A DNA stretch of 64,000 nucleotides from JBKEDC01 sp047975205 (GCA_047975205.1 JBKEDC010000019.1:62001-126000), one strand, 5' to 3'; shown: positions 34,064-44,218, numbered from the stretch's first letter. The notes: generated by a model from the letters alone, not told the origin. Made by a program: numbers and translations.

Positions 34064-35941
34064 ATGTGCACAGAATATGATGTCATTGTAGTTGGAGGTG
34101 GACATGCTGGTTGTGAAGCAGCAGCAGCAGCAGCCAAATTAGGTTCACATACCTTACTAATTACAATGGATATGATGAAATTTGCTCAAATGTCATGTAA
34201 TCCTGCTATTGGAGGAATTGCTAAAGGACAAATTGTACGCGAAATTGATGCCTTAGGAGGCTATACAGGTATTATTACCGATAAAACTTCTATTCAATTT
34301 AGAATGTTGAATCGTTCTAAAGGCCCTGCTATGTGGAGCCCTAGAGCACAATGCGATCGCTTTAAATTTACTGATGAATGGCGTTATACTTTAGAATCTA
34401 TTGAAGATTTAGATTTATGGCAAGATTCGGTAGTAGAACTCCTTATAAAAGAAGGTGCTGTGTATGGCGTTAAAACGCAAATAGGTGTAGAATTTCATTC
34501 AAAATCAGTAGTACTTACTAACGGAACTTTTTTAAATGGTTTGATGCACATTGGAAAGGCTTCTATGAATGGCGGTAGGATAGGAGAGAAAGCAGCCTAT
34601 CATATTACAGAACAATTAGCAGCGGCCGGATTTACTACCGGAAGATTAAAAACCGGAACTCCTGTACGCATAGATGAACGTACAATTAATTTTGATAAAC
34701 TTGTTGAGCAGCAGGGAGAAGAAGGATTTTATAAATTTTCATTCTTACCAGAAGAAAAATCTACTTTAAAACAACGTAGCTGTTGGATTACTTATACTAA
34801 TCCGGAAGTACATGAAATATTAAAATCAGGTTTTAAAGATTCAGCCATGTTTGATGGTAGAATAGCAGGAGCAGGTCCGCGTTATTGTCCCAGCATTGAA
34901 TCAAAGTTGATTACTTTTGCTGAGAAAGATCAACATCATCTATTTTTAGAACCTGAAGGAGAAAGAACGGTGGAATACTATATGAATGGTTTTTCATCTT
35001 CGCTGCCTTGGAATATTCAATATGCAGCTTTACATAAAATACCAGGATTAGAGAATGCTAAAATATTTCGTCCGGGCTATGCTATTGAATATGATTATTT
35101 TGATCCTACTCAGTTAAACCATACTTTAGAAACAAAATTGCTGTCTAACTTATATTTTGCAGGACAAATAAATGGCACAACAGGCTATGAAGAAGCAGCC
35201 TCACAAGGCTTAATGGCAGGTATTAATGCACATTTAAAGGGGCAAGGTAAGGAACCCTTCGTTTTAGGCAGAGATGAAGCTTATATTGGTGTTCTTATTG
35301 ATGATTTGGTGACTAAAGGAGTAGATGAACCTTATCGAATGTTTACTTCGCGTGCAGAATATAGAATACTATTGCGCCAAGATGATGCTGACTATCGACT
35401 TACACCTAAAGCTTATGAAATTGGTTTAGCTAGCAAAGAACGTATGGAATTGTTACAAACTAAAATTAAATTGCGTGATGAATTGATTGATTTTTTGAAT
35501 AATTTTTCCATAAAACCACAATTTATAAATGCTATTTTGGAAGCAAAAGGTTCAGCACCTATTAAACAAGGAATGAAGCTGAAAGACATTATTGCTCGTC
35601 CGCAAATAACTATATTCGATTTACTGAAAGACATAACCCCCTTATCTAAATTCATAGCTGATTATCCTGCCGATCGTTGTAATGAAATACTTGAAGCTGC
35701 CGAAATTATTATCAAATATTCTGGTTATATAGTTCGTGAACGACAAATGGCTGATAAATTTAAACGATTAGAAGGAATTAAAATTAGAGGTAAATTTAAT
35801 TATGAAGAATTACACACCATATCTACAGAAGCTCGTCAAAAATTAGCTTCAATTAATCCTGAAACATTAGGGCAAGCAAGTAGAATATCAGGAGTGAGTC
35901 CGGCAGATATAAACGTGTTATTAATACTATTAGGAAGATAA
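34064..35941 (+). CDS. mnmG: tRNA uridine-5-carboxymethylaminomethyl modification enzyme MnmG (GidA)
   Basis: The start at 34064 gives 625 residues, as expected for MnmG; a TTG nine codons upstream is rejected. The FAD-binding GGGHAGCEAA is at residues 11-20, followed by MSCNPAIGGIAKG (about 45-57), the catalytic-region AGPRYCPSIE and RPGYAIEYD, and the signature GQINGTTGYEEAA. Together with MnmE it modifies the wobble uridine of several tRNAs. The last base of its stop codon overlaps a parS-type palindrome, and apt follows. Confidence 0.97.
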   Translation: MCTEYDVIVVGGGHAGCEAAAAAAKLGSHTLLITMDMMKFAQMSCNPAIGGIAKGQIVREIDALGGYTGIITDKTSIQFRMLNRSKGPAMWSPRAQCDRFKFTDEWRYTLESIEDLDLWQDSVVELLIKEGAVYGVKTQIGVEFHSKSVVLTNGTFLNGLMHIGKASMNGGRIGEKAAYHITEQLAAAGFTTGRLKTGTPVRIDERTINFDKLVEQQGEEGFYKFSFLPEEKSTLKQRSCWITYTNPEVHEILKSGFKDSAMFDGRIAGAGPRYCPSIESKLITFAEKDQHHLFLEPEGERTVEYYMNGFSSSLPWNIQYAALHKIPGLENAKIFRPGYAIEYDYFDPTQLNHTLETKLLSNLYFAGQINGTTGYEEAASQGLMAGINAHLKGQGKEPFVLGRDEAYIGVLIDDLVTKGVDEPYRMFTSRAEYRILLRQDDADYRLTPKAYEIGLASKERMELLQTKIKLRDELIDFLNNFSIKPQFINAILEAKGSAPIKQGMKLKDIIARPQITIFDLLKDITPLSKFIADYPADRCNEILEAAEIIIKYSGYIVRERQMADKFKRLEGIKIRGKFNYEELHTISTEARQKLASINPETLGQASRISGVSPADINVLLILLGR

Positions 35942-35957
35942 TGTTCCACGTGGAACA
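35942..35957. promoter_or_regulatory. parS-type centromere site (ParB-binding palindrome)
   Basis: TGTTCCACGTGGAACA is a perfect 16-base palindrome (18 bases with the flanking A and T, 35941-35958). It fits the broadly conserved chromosomal parS consensus TGTTNCACGTGNAACA, to which ParB/Spo0J binds. It sits exactly in the 29-base gap between mnmG and the apt start. In many bacteria parS sites cluster near the replication origin. Confidence 0.8.
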
Positions 35958-35970
35958 TAAAAATATAATT

Positions 35971-36489
35971 ATGAATTTAAAGACTTATATTCGTTCAATT
36001 CCAAATTATCCGAAAGAAGGAGTAGATTTTAAAGATATTACCACCTTGCTTAAAGATAAAGATGCTTTTAAAGAAACAGTGGATAAAATTTCTGAACATT
36101 TTATAGATAAAGGAATCACAAAAGTGGTATGTTTAGAATCGAGAGGATTTATCTTAGGTGGAGCAATAGCCTATCATTTAAATGCCGGATATGTACCTGT
36201 TCGTAAGCCGGGTAAACTACCGGCTGAGGTAATAAAAGAATCATATGCGTTAGAATATGGTACTGATACCTTAGAAATGCATGTTGATGCCCTTAATGAA
36301 AATGATGTAGTCCTTATTCACGATGATTTATTGGCTACCGGAGGAACAGCTTTAGCTGCACTTCACTTAGTAGAAAAATTGAATGTAAAAAAAGTGTACT
36401 TTTCATTTATATCTGATTTGACATTTTTAAATACACCCAATAAAGAAAAGTTGAAATCGTATGAAATTCATTCTTTAATTGACTTTTAA
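35971..36489 (+). CDS. apt: Adenine phosphoribosyltransferase
   Basis: The start at 35971 gives 172 residues beginning MNLKTYIRSIPNYPKEG, as in other Apt proteins; an earlier in-frame ATG at 35941 merely translates the parS palindrome (MFHVEH) and is rejected. Landmarks are FKDITTLL near residues 20-27, ESRGFILGGAIA near 58-69, KPGKLP near 80-85, and the PRPP loop VVLIHDDLLATGGT near 113-126. It salvages adenine to AMP. It probably shares a transcript with mnmG and ends at its own terminator. Confidence 0.95.
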   Translation: MNLKTYIRSIPNYPKEGVDFKDITTLLKDKDAFKETVDKISEHFIDKGITKVVCLESRGFILGGAIAYHLNAGYVPVRKPGKLPAEVIKESYALEYGTDTLEMHVDALNENDVVLIHDDLLATGGTALAALHLVEKLNVKKVYFSFISDLTFLNTPNKEKLKSYEIHSLIDF

Positions 36490-36510
36490 ATAGATATTAT
36501 ACTTCATATA

Positions 36511-36540
36511 AAAAGACGCATTAATTTAGTGCGTCTTTTT
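36511..36540 (+). terminator. Terminator after apt
   Basis: AAAAGACGCA (36511-36520) pairs with TGCGTCTTTT (36530-36539) and is followed by more T. Confidence 0.88.
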
Positions 36541-36584
36541 ATTTTTAAAGCTGTAAATTTATAGTTTCTTTTATAAAGATAATT

Positions 36585-38420
36585 ATGAGTGATAATGTAA
36601 AAAATAAGGATTCTGAGCGATTAATTCGTTTAAAAGAATTAGTTCATGTACTTCCTCATCAACCCGGAATATATCAGTACTTCGATAGCACAGGAAAAGT
36701 TATCTATGTAGGAAAAGCAAAAGATTTAAAGAAAAGAGTATCTTCTTACTTCAATAAAAATCATGATAATCGTAAAACTACACTACTTGTTCGTAATATA
36801 GTTGATATTAAACATATGGTAGTTGAAACGGAACAAGATGCCTTATTACTTGAAAATAATCTGATAAAAAAATATCAGCCCAGATATAATATCAGATTAA
36901 AAGACGATAAAACATATCCTTGGATAGTAATAAAAAAAGAACCTTTTCCACGAATTTTTCAAACTAGAAATGTTATTCGAGACGGCTCTGAGTATTATGG
37001 GCCATATACTTCTATTTTGGCAGTTAGAACACTGTTAGAAATGTTCAGGAAACTGTATAGAATACGTACATGCAAACTCAATTTATCGCATGATAATATT
37101 GCTTCCGGAAAGTATAAAATATGTTTGCAATATCATATCGGAAATTGTAAAGCACCATGTGAGGGTAGGCAGTCGGTAGAAAATTATGAATTGGCTATAC
37201 AAGATATTAGAGCAATTTTAAAAGGAAATATATCAAACGTCATACGCTATCTGAAGCAACAAATGCAAGAATTAGCCGGATTATATAAATTTGAGGAAGC
37301 TCAAGAAATAAAAGAAAAGTTATTGCATTTAGAGAAATTTCAAAATAAATCAACAGTAGTAAGCTCTACCATTACTAATGTTGATGTATTTAGCATAGAT
37401 ATAAAGGATAGTTTGGCATATGTAAATTATTTGAAAATTATTGATGGTTCTATTGTGCAAACATTTACTACAGAAATGAAAATGGCACTAGATGAAAGTA
37501 GGAAAGAATTATTACAATATGCAATCATAGATATCCGACAAAAAATATTTAGCAATGCAAAAGAACTAATTGTTCCATTTCATCCTAAAATAGAATTAGA
37601 AGGTATTCTATTTAAAATTCCGGAAAGGGGAGATAAAAAAAGGCTGTTAGATTTATCCCTTAGAAATGCTAAATACTATCGTTTGGAAAAGGAGAAACAA
37701 TTGGCTTTGCGAAAACCCAAAGAAGATAGAACAACACGTATATTGGAGCGAATGAAATCAGATTTAAGATTGCATGTTCCTCCGGCACTTATTGAATGTT
37801 TTGATAATTCAAACCTGCAAGGAACAAATCCGGTAGCAGCTTGTGTAGTATTTAGAAATACCAAACCTGCTAAACGTGAATACCGTCATTTTAATGTAAA
37901 AACGGTAGTTGGACCCGATGATTTTGAATCAATGCGTGAAATTGTTTACAGAAGATACAAGCGTCAAGTAGAAGAACAAAAACAATTACCCGATTTAATA
38001 GTTATTGATGGAGGAAAAGGACAACTCGGGGCTGCATTAGAGGCGTTGGAACGATTAAATTTAAGAGGAAAAATACCAATAATAGGTATTGCTAAGCGTT
38101 TAGAAGAAATTTATTTTCCCGGAGATACCGTGCCGCTTTATTTAGATAAAAATTCAGAAACACTGAAAATAATTCAGCAAGCACGAGATGAAGCCCACCG
38201 ATTTGGAATAACATTTCACCGGAATCAACGTTCTAAGAATTTTATTAAATCAGAATTAAGTGATATTCCCGGAATAGGTAATCAAACTATACAGCAGCTT
38301 ATGCGTTTATTTGGAAGTCTTGATAATTTAAAGAAACAATCATTTCAAACAGTAGCAAATGAGATAGGAAGAGCTAGAACTATGAAGATATTTGAATATT
38401 TCAAACTGAAAATAGATTAA
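36585..38420 (+). CDS. uvrC: Excinuclease ABC subunit C
   Basis: The 611-residue protein has the UvrC layout. The GIY-YIG nuclease domain is at about 23-110 (GIYQYFD, VIYVGKAKDLKKRV), a UVR domain lies near 215-250 (KQQMQELAGLYKFEEAQEIK, quoted in part), the RNase H-like second nuclease at about 390-530 (ECFDNSNLQGTNPVAACVVF region, DGGKGQLGAA), and helix-hairpin-helix motifs at the end (IPGIGNQTIQQLM). It makes both incisions in nucleotide excision repair with UvrA and UvrB, which are not in the window. Confidence 0.96.
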   Translation: MSDNVKNKDSERLIRLKELVHVLPHQPGIYQYFDSTGKVIYVGKAKDLKKRVSSYFNKNHDNRKTTLLVRNIVDIKHMVVETEQDALLLENNLIKKYQPRYNIRLKDDKTYPWIVIKKEPFPRIFQTRNVIRDGSEYYGPYTSILAVRTLLEMFRKLYRIRTCKLNLSHDNIASGKYKICLQYHIGNCKAPCEGRQSVENYELAIQDIRAILKGNISNVIRYLKQQMQELAGLYKFEEAQEIKEKLLHLEKFQNKSTVVSSTITNVDVFSIDIKDSLAYVNYLKIIDGSIVQTFTTEMKMALDESRKELLQYAIIDIRQKIFSNAKELIVPFHPKIELEGILFKIPERGDKKRLLDLSLRNAKYYRLEKEKQLALRKPKEDRTTRILERMKSDLRLHVPPALIECFDNSNLQGTNPVAACVVFRNTKPAKREYRHFNVKTVVGPDDFESMREIVYRRYKRQVEEQKQLPDLIVIDGGKGQLGAALEALERLNLRGKIPIIGIAKRLEEIYFPGDTVPLYLDKNSETLKIIQQARDEAHRFGITFHRNQRSKNFIKSELSDIPGIGNQTIQQLMRLFGSLDNLKKQSFQTVANEIGRARTMKIFEYFKLKID

Positions 38421-38433
38421 AATTAAATTGGAA

Positions 38434-39384
38434 ATGCTGCAAAACAATGTATTAAAATTAATTTCCGAACAATGTGTTAATTGGGAGCTTGCTTTTAAAA
38501 ATTATACGAATTTATCTAAGCTGCAGCAACGAGTAATTGAGGTGAATGGTTTGCCTGTTCAACTGCAGTTTAATCCTGCTCGCATTCAATCGAGTGCTGC
38601 AAAAACCGACAAACAAAGTATCACTGAACGAGCTTGCTTTTTATGTGCAAAAAATCGTCCGTTGCAACAACAAAAGATAACGGTAGAGCTAGAAAGTAAA
38701 ACTCACAGAACATATGATATTTTAGTCAACCCGTTTCCTATATTCAAAAAGCATCTCACCATAGCAGAAACTAATCATTGTGAACAACTTTTGTCAGGAA
38801 GAATAGTTGATATGTTGGAGTTAGCTAAAAAACTCCCTTGTTTTACCTTGTTTTATAATGGGGCTGAGTGTGGTGCATCAGCTCCCGATCATTTTCATTT
38901 TCAAGTTTGTGAAAAAGGAAATATCCCGATAGATAATAACAGTCTTCATAAAAGTTGTTTTTTTCAATCACATCAATTATCCATTCATACAAAATTATAT
39001 CTATCTAAATCAGATTTTTTACGTAGTGCATTAGTTGTAAAATCAGATGATTTAAATGATATAACTCATTATTTCAAAAGAATATATGTTTTTTTAAGTA
39101 ATGGAAATAAAAAGGAACCTATGATGAATATTCTTTGTAATTTTGATACAAATCAATATAAATTAATCATTTTTCCAAGACTTGCACAACGACCAACAGC
39201 ATTTTATGAAGAAGGAGATAAGCAAATTATTGTAAGTCCGGCATCTGTTGAAATGGGGGGTAAAATTATTTTACCTAGAGCCGAAGATTTTAATAAGTTG
39301 AAAAGAGAGCACATCATATCAATTTATAAACAAGTTTCGTTATTCATTGACAATAAAAAAATAATTGACTACCTAAAATCATAA
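38434..39384 (+). CDS. DUF4922-family protein with HIT-like phosphorylase features
   Basis: The start at the ATG 38434 gives 316 residues, 14 bases after uvrC. The sequence resembles DUF4922 proteins of Bacteroidota. Two cysteines in RACFLCAKNRP (residues about 67-77) look like a zinc site, VNPFPIFKKHLTIAE (about 100-114) and ASAPDHFHFQV (about 148-158) resemble the active site of HIT/GalT-type nucleotidyltransferases, where the His-x-His carries the nucleotide. A second possible half follows (NILCNFD, LIIFPR). The substrate is unknown. It is tightly coupled to the SpoIID-like gene two bases downstream. Confidence 0.75.
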   Translation: MLQNNVLKLISEQCVNWELAFKNYTNLSKLQQRVIEVNGLPVQLQFNPARIQSSAAKTDKQSITERACFLCAKNRPLQQQKITVELESKTHRTYDILVNPFPIFKKHLTIAETNHCEQLLSGRIVDMLELAKKLPCFTLFYNGAECGASAPDHFHFQVCEKGNIPIDNNSLHKSCFFQSHQLSIHTKLYLSKSDFLRSALVVKSDDLNDITHYFKRIYVFLSNGNKKEPMMNILCNFDTNQYKLIIFPRLAQRPTAFYEEGDKQIIVSPASVEMGGKIILPRAEDFNKLKREHIISIYKQVSLFIDNKKIIDYLKS

Positions 39385-39386
39385 AT

Positions 39387-40703
39387 GTGAAGCAACCAAA
39401 TATAAAAGTAGGACTGTTACTCGCTTCGGAAATACATTTTCAATTGATTGGAAAATTCAGTTCCGAAACAATTGTATCAGAAAAGATGTATAAAGCAACT
39501 GTAAAAGAAAATAAAATTCAGTTGGAATGGGCTGAGGGTTCAACAAGTTTACATGACACCGTTTTATTTAAGAATGAAGAAAAATCAGCACACTTCCTCT
39601 TAAATGATGTGCTTATTGGTATTGATTTTCATTGGGAACAAAAGAAAAATTTATCTTATAGAGGAGATTTAATTTTAAAGTTCGAAGAAGGGAAGATAAG
39701 AGTAATAAATAGTGTGCCTTTAGAAGAATATTTAAAGTCGGTTATATCATCAGAGATGAGTTCAAGAAGCTCTTTAAACTTATTGAAGGCACATGCTGTA
39801 ATATCGAGAAGTTGGCTGGTAGCTCAAGTTTTAAAAAGCGATAAACTTAAAAATAAAACATACAAGACAATCGAAGAAAGAAACGGAGAATATATTCGTT
39901 GGTATGATAGGGAAGACCATGAAGGATTTGATGTTTGTGCCGATGATCATTGTCAGCGATACCAAGGTATAACAGAAATTATTAGTGAAAATGCAAATCA
40001 GGCAATTTCAGAAACTTTCGGTGAATTTTTAGTATATGGCAATGAAATTTGTGATGCTCGATTCTCAAAGTGTTGTGGTGGTGTATCTGAAAATTTTCAT
40101 TCTGTTTGGGAACCGGTAAAGCATGAATACCTTTCTCCGATTGTAGATAGTGAATTAATTACAGACCTGCCTTTATTGCAAGACGAAGAAGAAGCAAAAC
40201 GTTGGATAAAAAGTAAACCTATAGCCTTTTGTAATACTACCGATCAAAATATTTTGACTCAGGTGCTGCCCGATTTTGATCAGAAAACGCAAGATTTTTA
40301 TCGTTGGCGAGTAGAATACTCACAGAAAGAGCTAAGCGAGTTAATCTATAAAAAAACAGGTGTTGATTATGGAACTATTTTGGGTATAGAAGCCTTAGAC
40401 AGAGGTTCATCGGGTAGGATAATTAAATTGAAAATTAAAGGAACAAACTGTACAAAAGTCATAGGTAAAGAACTTGAAATTAGAAGAGCACTTTCAAAAA
40501 CTCATCTATACAGTTCTGCTTTCGTTGTTAAAACTTATTTTCATGATGGTGTACCATCTTTATTTGAATTAACAGGAGCAGGATGGGGGCATGGCGTTGG
40601 TTTATGCCAGATTGGAGCTGCTGTTATGGGGGCTAAAGGATATAGTTACCAAACTATTTTACAGCATTATTTCAAAGACACAAAGCTTGAAAAACGCTAT
40701 TAA
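39387..40703 (+). CDS. SpoIID/LytB-domain protein
   Basis: The GTG at 39387 is the first usable start and lies two bases after the preceding stop, giving 438 residues. The SpoIID/LytB core is visible as PLEEYLKSVISSEMSS (about 111-126), AHAVISRSWLVAQ (about 133-145), an insertion, CGGVSENFHSVWE (about 229-241), and the terminal GAGWGHGVGLCQIGAAVMG with GYSYQTILQHYF. SpoIID is a lytic transglycosylase on glycan strands and LytB an amidase enhancer. No signal peptide is evident, which is odd for a wall-acting enzyme. The coupling with DUF4922 suggests a joint role in cell-wall sugar turnover, by inference. Confidence 0.82.
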   Translation: MKQPNIKVGLLLASEIHFQLIGKFSSETIVSEKMYKATVKENKIQLEWAEGSTSLHDTVLFKNEEKSAHFLLNDVLIGIDFHWEQKKNLSYRGDLILKFEEGKIRVINSVPLEEYLKSVISSEMSSRSSLNLLKAHAVISRSWLVAQVLKSDKLKNKTYKTIEERNGEYIRWYDREDHEGFDVCADDHCQRYQGITEIISENANQAISETFGEFLVYGNEICDARFSKCCGGVSENFHSVWEPVKHEYLSPIVDSELITDLPLLQDEEEAKRWIKSKPIAFCNTTDQNILTQVLPDFDQKTQDFYRWRVEYSQKELSELIYKKTGVDYGTILGIEALDRGSSGRIIKLKIKGTNCTKVIGKELEIRRALSKTHLYSSAFVVKTYFHDGVPSLFELTGAGWGHGVGLCQIGAAVMGAKGYSYQTILQHYFKDTKLEKRY

Positions 40704-41044
40704 AACTATCTTTAAGATAAGATTTTTGAAAGATACGCATAAATGTTCATTTTTTTATATAAAAACAAGAATATTGCTCAATATCTCATTTGTATATTTG
40801 ATAGCTAGATGTTTAGAAATTAATATTAGAAAAATACCATTGAAAAGTAATTTTAACGTACACTAATATATAATTCACTGCAATTAAAATCTATGGTTAT
40901 TTTAATTGCATAAAAAATAATCTTCACTAAAAACATCTTTAAATTACTTTGGATATTTAGCTTATTAAGGTATTCTCTATGGAATGTATTATATTCGCTC
41001 GATAAAATGCCTAATAATAGAATAAAGGCAAAAATGAAAGATTG
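40704..41044. other. Intergenic region before the DUF2723 gene
   Basis: About 340 very AT-rich bases. A short open frame that overlaps the end of the SpoIID-like gene runs into it but looks like chance. No hairpin terminator or exact -7 box was found; TTACTTTG near 40945 is one base from the consensus. Confidence 0.45.
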
Positions 41045-44000
41045 ATGAAAAAGTACAAACAGTTAAATGTTATTACCGGGTGGCTCGTGTTTGCCATTGC
41101 TGCAATAACCTATTTGCTAACTATTGAACCTACAGCCAGTTTTTGGGATTGTGGAGAGTTTATAACCACATCATATAAATTAGAGGTTGGACACCCTCCC
41201 GGTGCTCCATTTTTTATGATTTTAGGTAGATTTTTTACCCTGTTCGGAACTCCTGCTCAAGCGGCTAAGCTCATGAATTCTATGTCGGCATTGGCCAGTG
41301 CATTTACCATTCTGTTTCTGTTTTGGACTATCACGCACTTGGTCAAAAAAATTATAAATCCCAAAGGCGAACTTTCAACAGGTGAAATAATTGCTATCTT
41401 AGGAAGCGGTGTAATCGGGGCATTAGCCTATACTTTCAGCGATACATTTTGGTTCTCGGCTGTTGAAGCTGAAGTTTATGCCACATCTTCGTTATTTACA
41501 GCTATTGTCTTTTGGGCAATATTGAAGTGGGAAGATGAGGCTGAAGAACCAAATGCTAATCGTTGGATTGTTTTTATTGCCTATATGATTGGTCTATCCA
41601 TAGGTGTTCACTTGCTGAATTTATTGGCTATTCCTGCTATCGGACTAGTTTACTACTTCAGAAAATATAAACCTACAACTAAAGGAGCTATTATCAGCTT
41701 TTTAGTTTCTATAATTATTTTAGCTGTGGTTATGTATGGCATTATCCCGGGAGTAGTTACCATTGCTTCATGGTTTGAGCTCTTGTTCACAAATGGGTTA
41801 GGTTTGCCGTTTAATACCGGTGTACTGCTTTATGCCATTTTATTAGTAGGAGGGTTGATTTATGGTATTTATTATACCTACACCAAGCAAAAACAGGTAT
41901 TAAACCTCATTTTAACATCGGTTGCCGTAATCATATTGGGTTATTCATCTTTTGCCATGATTGTTATCCGTTCATCGGCAGATACTCCTATGGATCAAAA
42001 CAGTCCTGATAATGTATTTAGTTTACTTACTTATTTGAATCGCGAACAATACGGCGACAGACCGCTGTTTTATGGTCAGTATTACAATGCTCCACTTGAT
42101 GCTAAAAAAAGGTATAGCTTTTCTAAGAACTATTATGTGCAACGAAATGGAAAGTATGAAGTAGCTCAAGAACAATCTAAGCCTAATTACAATAAAGACA
42201 TGTGTACTTTATTCCCTAGAATGTACAGCAGTCAATCTAACCATATTAAAGCCTACAAGCAATGGGGAGGAATTAAAGGAACTCGTGTTACAACTACCGG
42301 AGAAGACGGTAAGCAAACTGTTTTGGTTAAACCTACTTTCGGAGAAAACTTAACTTATTTTTTCCGATATCAGGTAGTGCACATGTATTGGCGTTATTTC
42401 ATGTGGAACTTTGTGGGGCGTCAGAACGATATTCAAGGTCATGGCAATGTATTAAATGGCAATTGGATTTCCGGCATCCCATTTATTGATAATGCACGAT
42501 TAGGCAATCAATCCATATTACCCGAAAAATACAGCAAAAACAAAGGCAGAAACGTGTATTATTTTTTACCCTTTTTATTAGGATTGTTAGGATTAATATA
42601 TCAATACAAAAAGAAAAATCAAGACTTTTGGGTAGTGATGGTACTGTTTATCATGACAGGTTTGGCTATTGTAGTTTATTTGAATCAGTATCCATTACAG
42701 CCTCGTGAGCGTGATTATTCATTTGCAGCTTCATTTTATGCTTTTGCCATCTGGATTGGCTTAGGTGTTGCAGCTTTATCTGATTTTATTGGTAAATCAA
42801 AACACAGTCCGGTTATTGCCGGAATAGTGAGCGTAGTTACTTTGATATTGGTTCCGGGTATTATGTTGGCACAAAATAAAGACGATCACGACCGCTCGAA
42901 TCGTTATACTTGCACTGATTTCGGAGCAAATTATTTAAAAACATGTGCACCAAATGCCATTATTTTTACTAATGGTGATAACGATACCTTCCCCCTATGG
43001 TATAATCAAGAGGTTGAAGGCGTGCGTACGGATATGCGTGTGTGTAACTTGAGTTATTTGCAAACAGATTGGTACATTGATCAAATGCGTCGCAAAGCTT
43101 ATGAATCAGATGCCCTACCTATTAATTTTGATCATGATCAATATGTACAAGGAACACGAGATGTAGTTTATCTGATGAATCGTATCGATCGCCCGATAGA
43201 ATTGAAAGAAGCTTTAGACTTTGTGCGAAGTGATAATCCGAAAACAAAGCTTAAAGAATATGATAACGTGTCTTATTTACCAAGTAAGAAGTTCTTTTAT
43301 GTGGTAGATAAAGAGGCTGTGAAGCGCAATAAGGTAGTTCCTGAAAATATGTATGACCAAATTGTAGATACCATATTTATAGATTACAGTGCCCAAAATT
43401 ATATCACAAAAGATCAGTTGATGGTGCTTGATATGATTGCCAATTCGAATTGGACTCGCCCACTTTATTTTTCATCAACAGTGCCTTATGACAAATATTA
43501 TGGTTTGAGCAAATATTTTATGTTGGAAGGCTTGGCATATCGTTTGGTTCCTATTAAAGGATCTTCTTCTAAAATGGATATTGGTAGCGTTAATACCGAT
43601 TTAATCTATGAAAATATGATGCATAACTTCAAGTGGGGTAATATGCAAGATTCAACGGTATATGTTGATGAAAATAATCGAAGAATGATGACTAATCTTA
43701 GGAGTGGATTTAATCGGTTAGCCGAAAATTTAATTGATGAGAATAAATTAGATTCGGCTTATCAAGTATTGGGAAGGTGTCGGGAATTAATGCCTAAATC
43801 GCAGTTACCATACAATTACTTTTCTATTCAAACTGTAGATGAGTACTATAAAATAGCTCAAGACTCGCTAGTTGTAGGAAATGAAGCTAAGAATAAGTTG
43901 AAATCAGATGCTAAAACTCAGGCTCAAAATCTTGCCGGAGATATTTTTAATAGCTTGGAGAATGAAATGCAATATTTTATTGCTTTAGATGGTGATAAAT

Positions 44001-44161
44001 TTGCTTCTGTGCAAGATGAAGCTCAGCGCACGCTTTATTTTATGCAAGAGTTAGTAATGATCTCTCACAAGGCAGGCGATGAAAAGCTGTCGACGAGTTT
44101 AATGGGTAGATTTAATAACTACTATACCATTTTTGCAGGACAAGAACTGCAAAAGAAATAA
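41045..44161 (+). CDS. DUF2723 polytopic membrane protein (putative protein O-mannosyltransferase family)
   Basis: The 1038-residue protein starts at the ATG 41045 (the TTG just before is rejected). The N-terminus carries the DUF2723 signature: EPTASFWDCGEFI (about 28-40) and LEVGHPPGAPFFMILGR (about 46-62). About a dozen membrane helices fill residues 10-330 and 500-620, with large periplasmic segments including TNGDNDTFPLWYNQEVEGVR near 644. The remaining C-terminus is soluble. DUF2723 includes eukaryotic TMEM260, an O-mannosyltransferase, so a role in protein glycosylation is plausible but inferred. The next gene is purD, 57 bases away. Confidence 0.85.
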   Translation: MKKYKQLNVITGWLVFAIAAITYLLTIEPTASFWDCGEFITTSYKLEVGHPPGAPFFMILGRFFTLFGTPAQAAKLMNSMSALASAFTILFLFWTITHLVKKIINPKGELSTGEIIAILGSGVIGALAYTFSDTFWFSAVEAEVYATSSLFTAIVFWAILKWEDEAEEPNANRWIVFIAYMIGLSIGVHLLNLLAIPAIGLVYYFRKYKPTTKGAIISFLVSIIILAVVMYGIIPGVVTIASWFELLFTNGLGLPFNTGVLLYAILLVGGLIYGIYYTYTKQKQVLNLILTSVAVIILGYSSFAMIVIRSSADTPMDQNSPDNVFSLLTYLNREQYGDRPLFYGQYYNAPLDAKKRYSFSKNYYVQRNGKYEVAQEQSKPNYNKDMCTLFPRMYSSQSNHIKAYKQWGGIKGTRVTTTGEDGKQTVLVKPTFGENLTYFFRYQVVHMYWRYFMWNFVGRQNDIQGHGNVLNGNWISGIPFIDNARLGNQSILPEKYSKNKGRNVYYFLPFLLGLLGLIYQYKKKNQDFWVVMVLFIMTGLAIVVYLNQYPLQPRERDYSFAASFYAFAIWIGLGVAALSDFIGKSKHSPVIAGIVSVVTLILVPGIMLAQNKDDHDRSNRYTCTDFGANYLKTCAPNAIIFTNGDNDTFPLWYNQEVEGVRTDMRVCNLSYLQTDWYIDQMRRKAYESDALPINFDHDQYVQGTRDVVYLMNRIDRPIELKEALDFVRSDNPKTKLKEYDNVSYLPSKKFFYVVDKEAVKRNKVVPENMYDQIVDTIFIDYSAQNYITKDQLMVLDMIANSNWTRPLYFSSTVPYDKYYGLSKYFMLEGLAYRLVPIKGSSSKMDIGSVNTDLIYENMMHNFKWGNMQDSTVYVDENNRRMMTNLRSGFNRLAENLIDENKLDSAYQVLGRCRELMPKSQLPYNYFSIQTVDEYYKIAQDSLVVGNEAKNKLKSDAKTQAQNLAGDIFNSLENEMQYFIALDGDKFASVQDEAQRTLYFMQELVMISHKAGDEKLSTSLMGRFNNYYTIFAGQELQKK

Positions 44162-44218
44162 AGATCAGACTAATGGAAGACACTTCTTTTTAAGCAATCA
44201 AAAACAAATTACAATCAG

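Noticed and set aside
35941..35970. Earlier start for apt giving MFHVEH at the N-terminus
   Set aside because: These codons are the parS palindrome; Apt similarity begins at the ATG at 35971.
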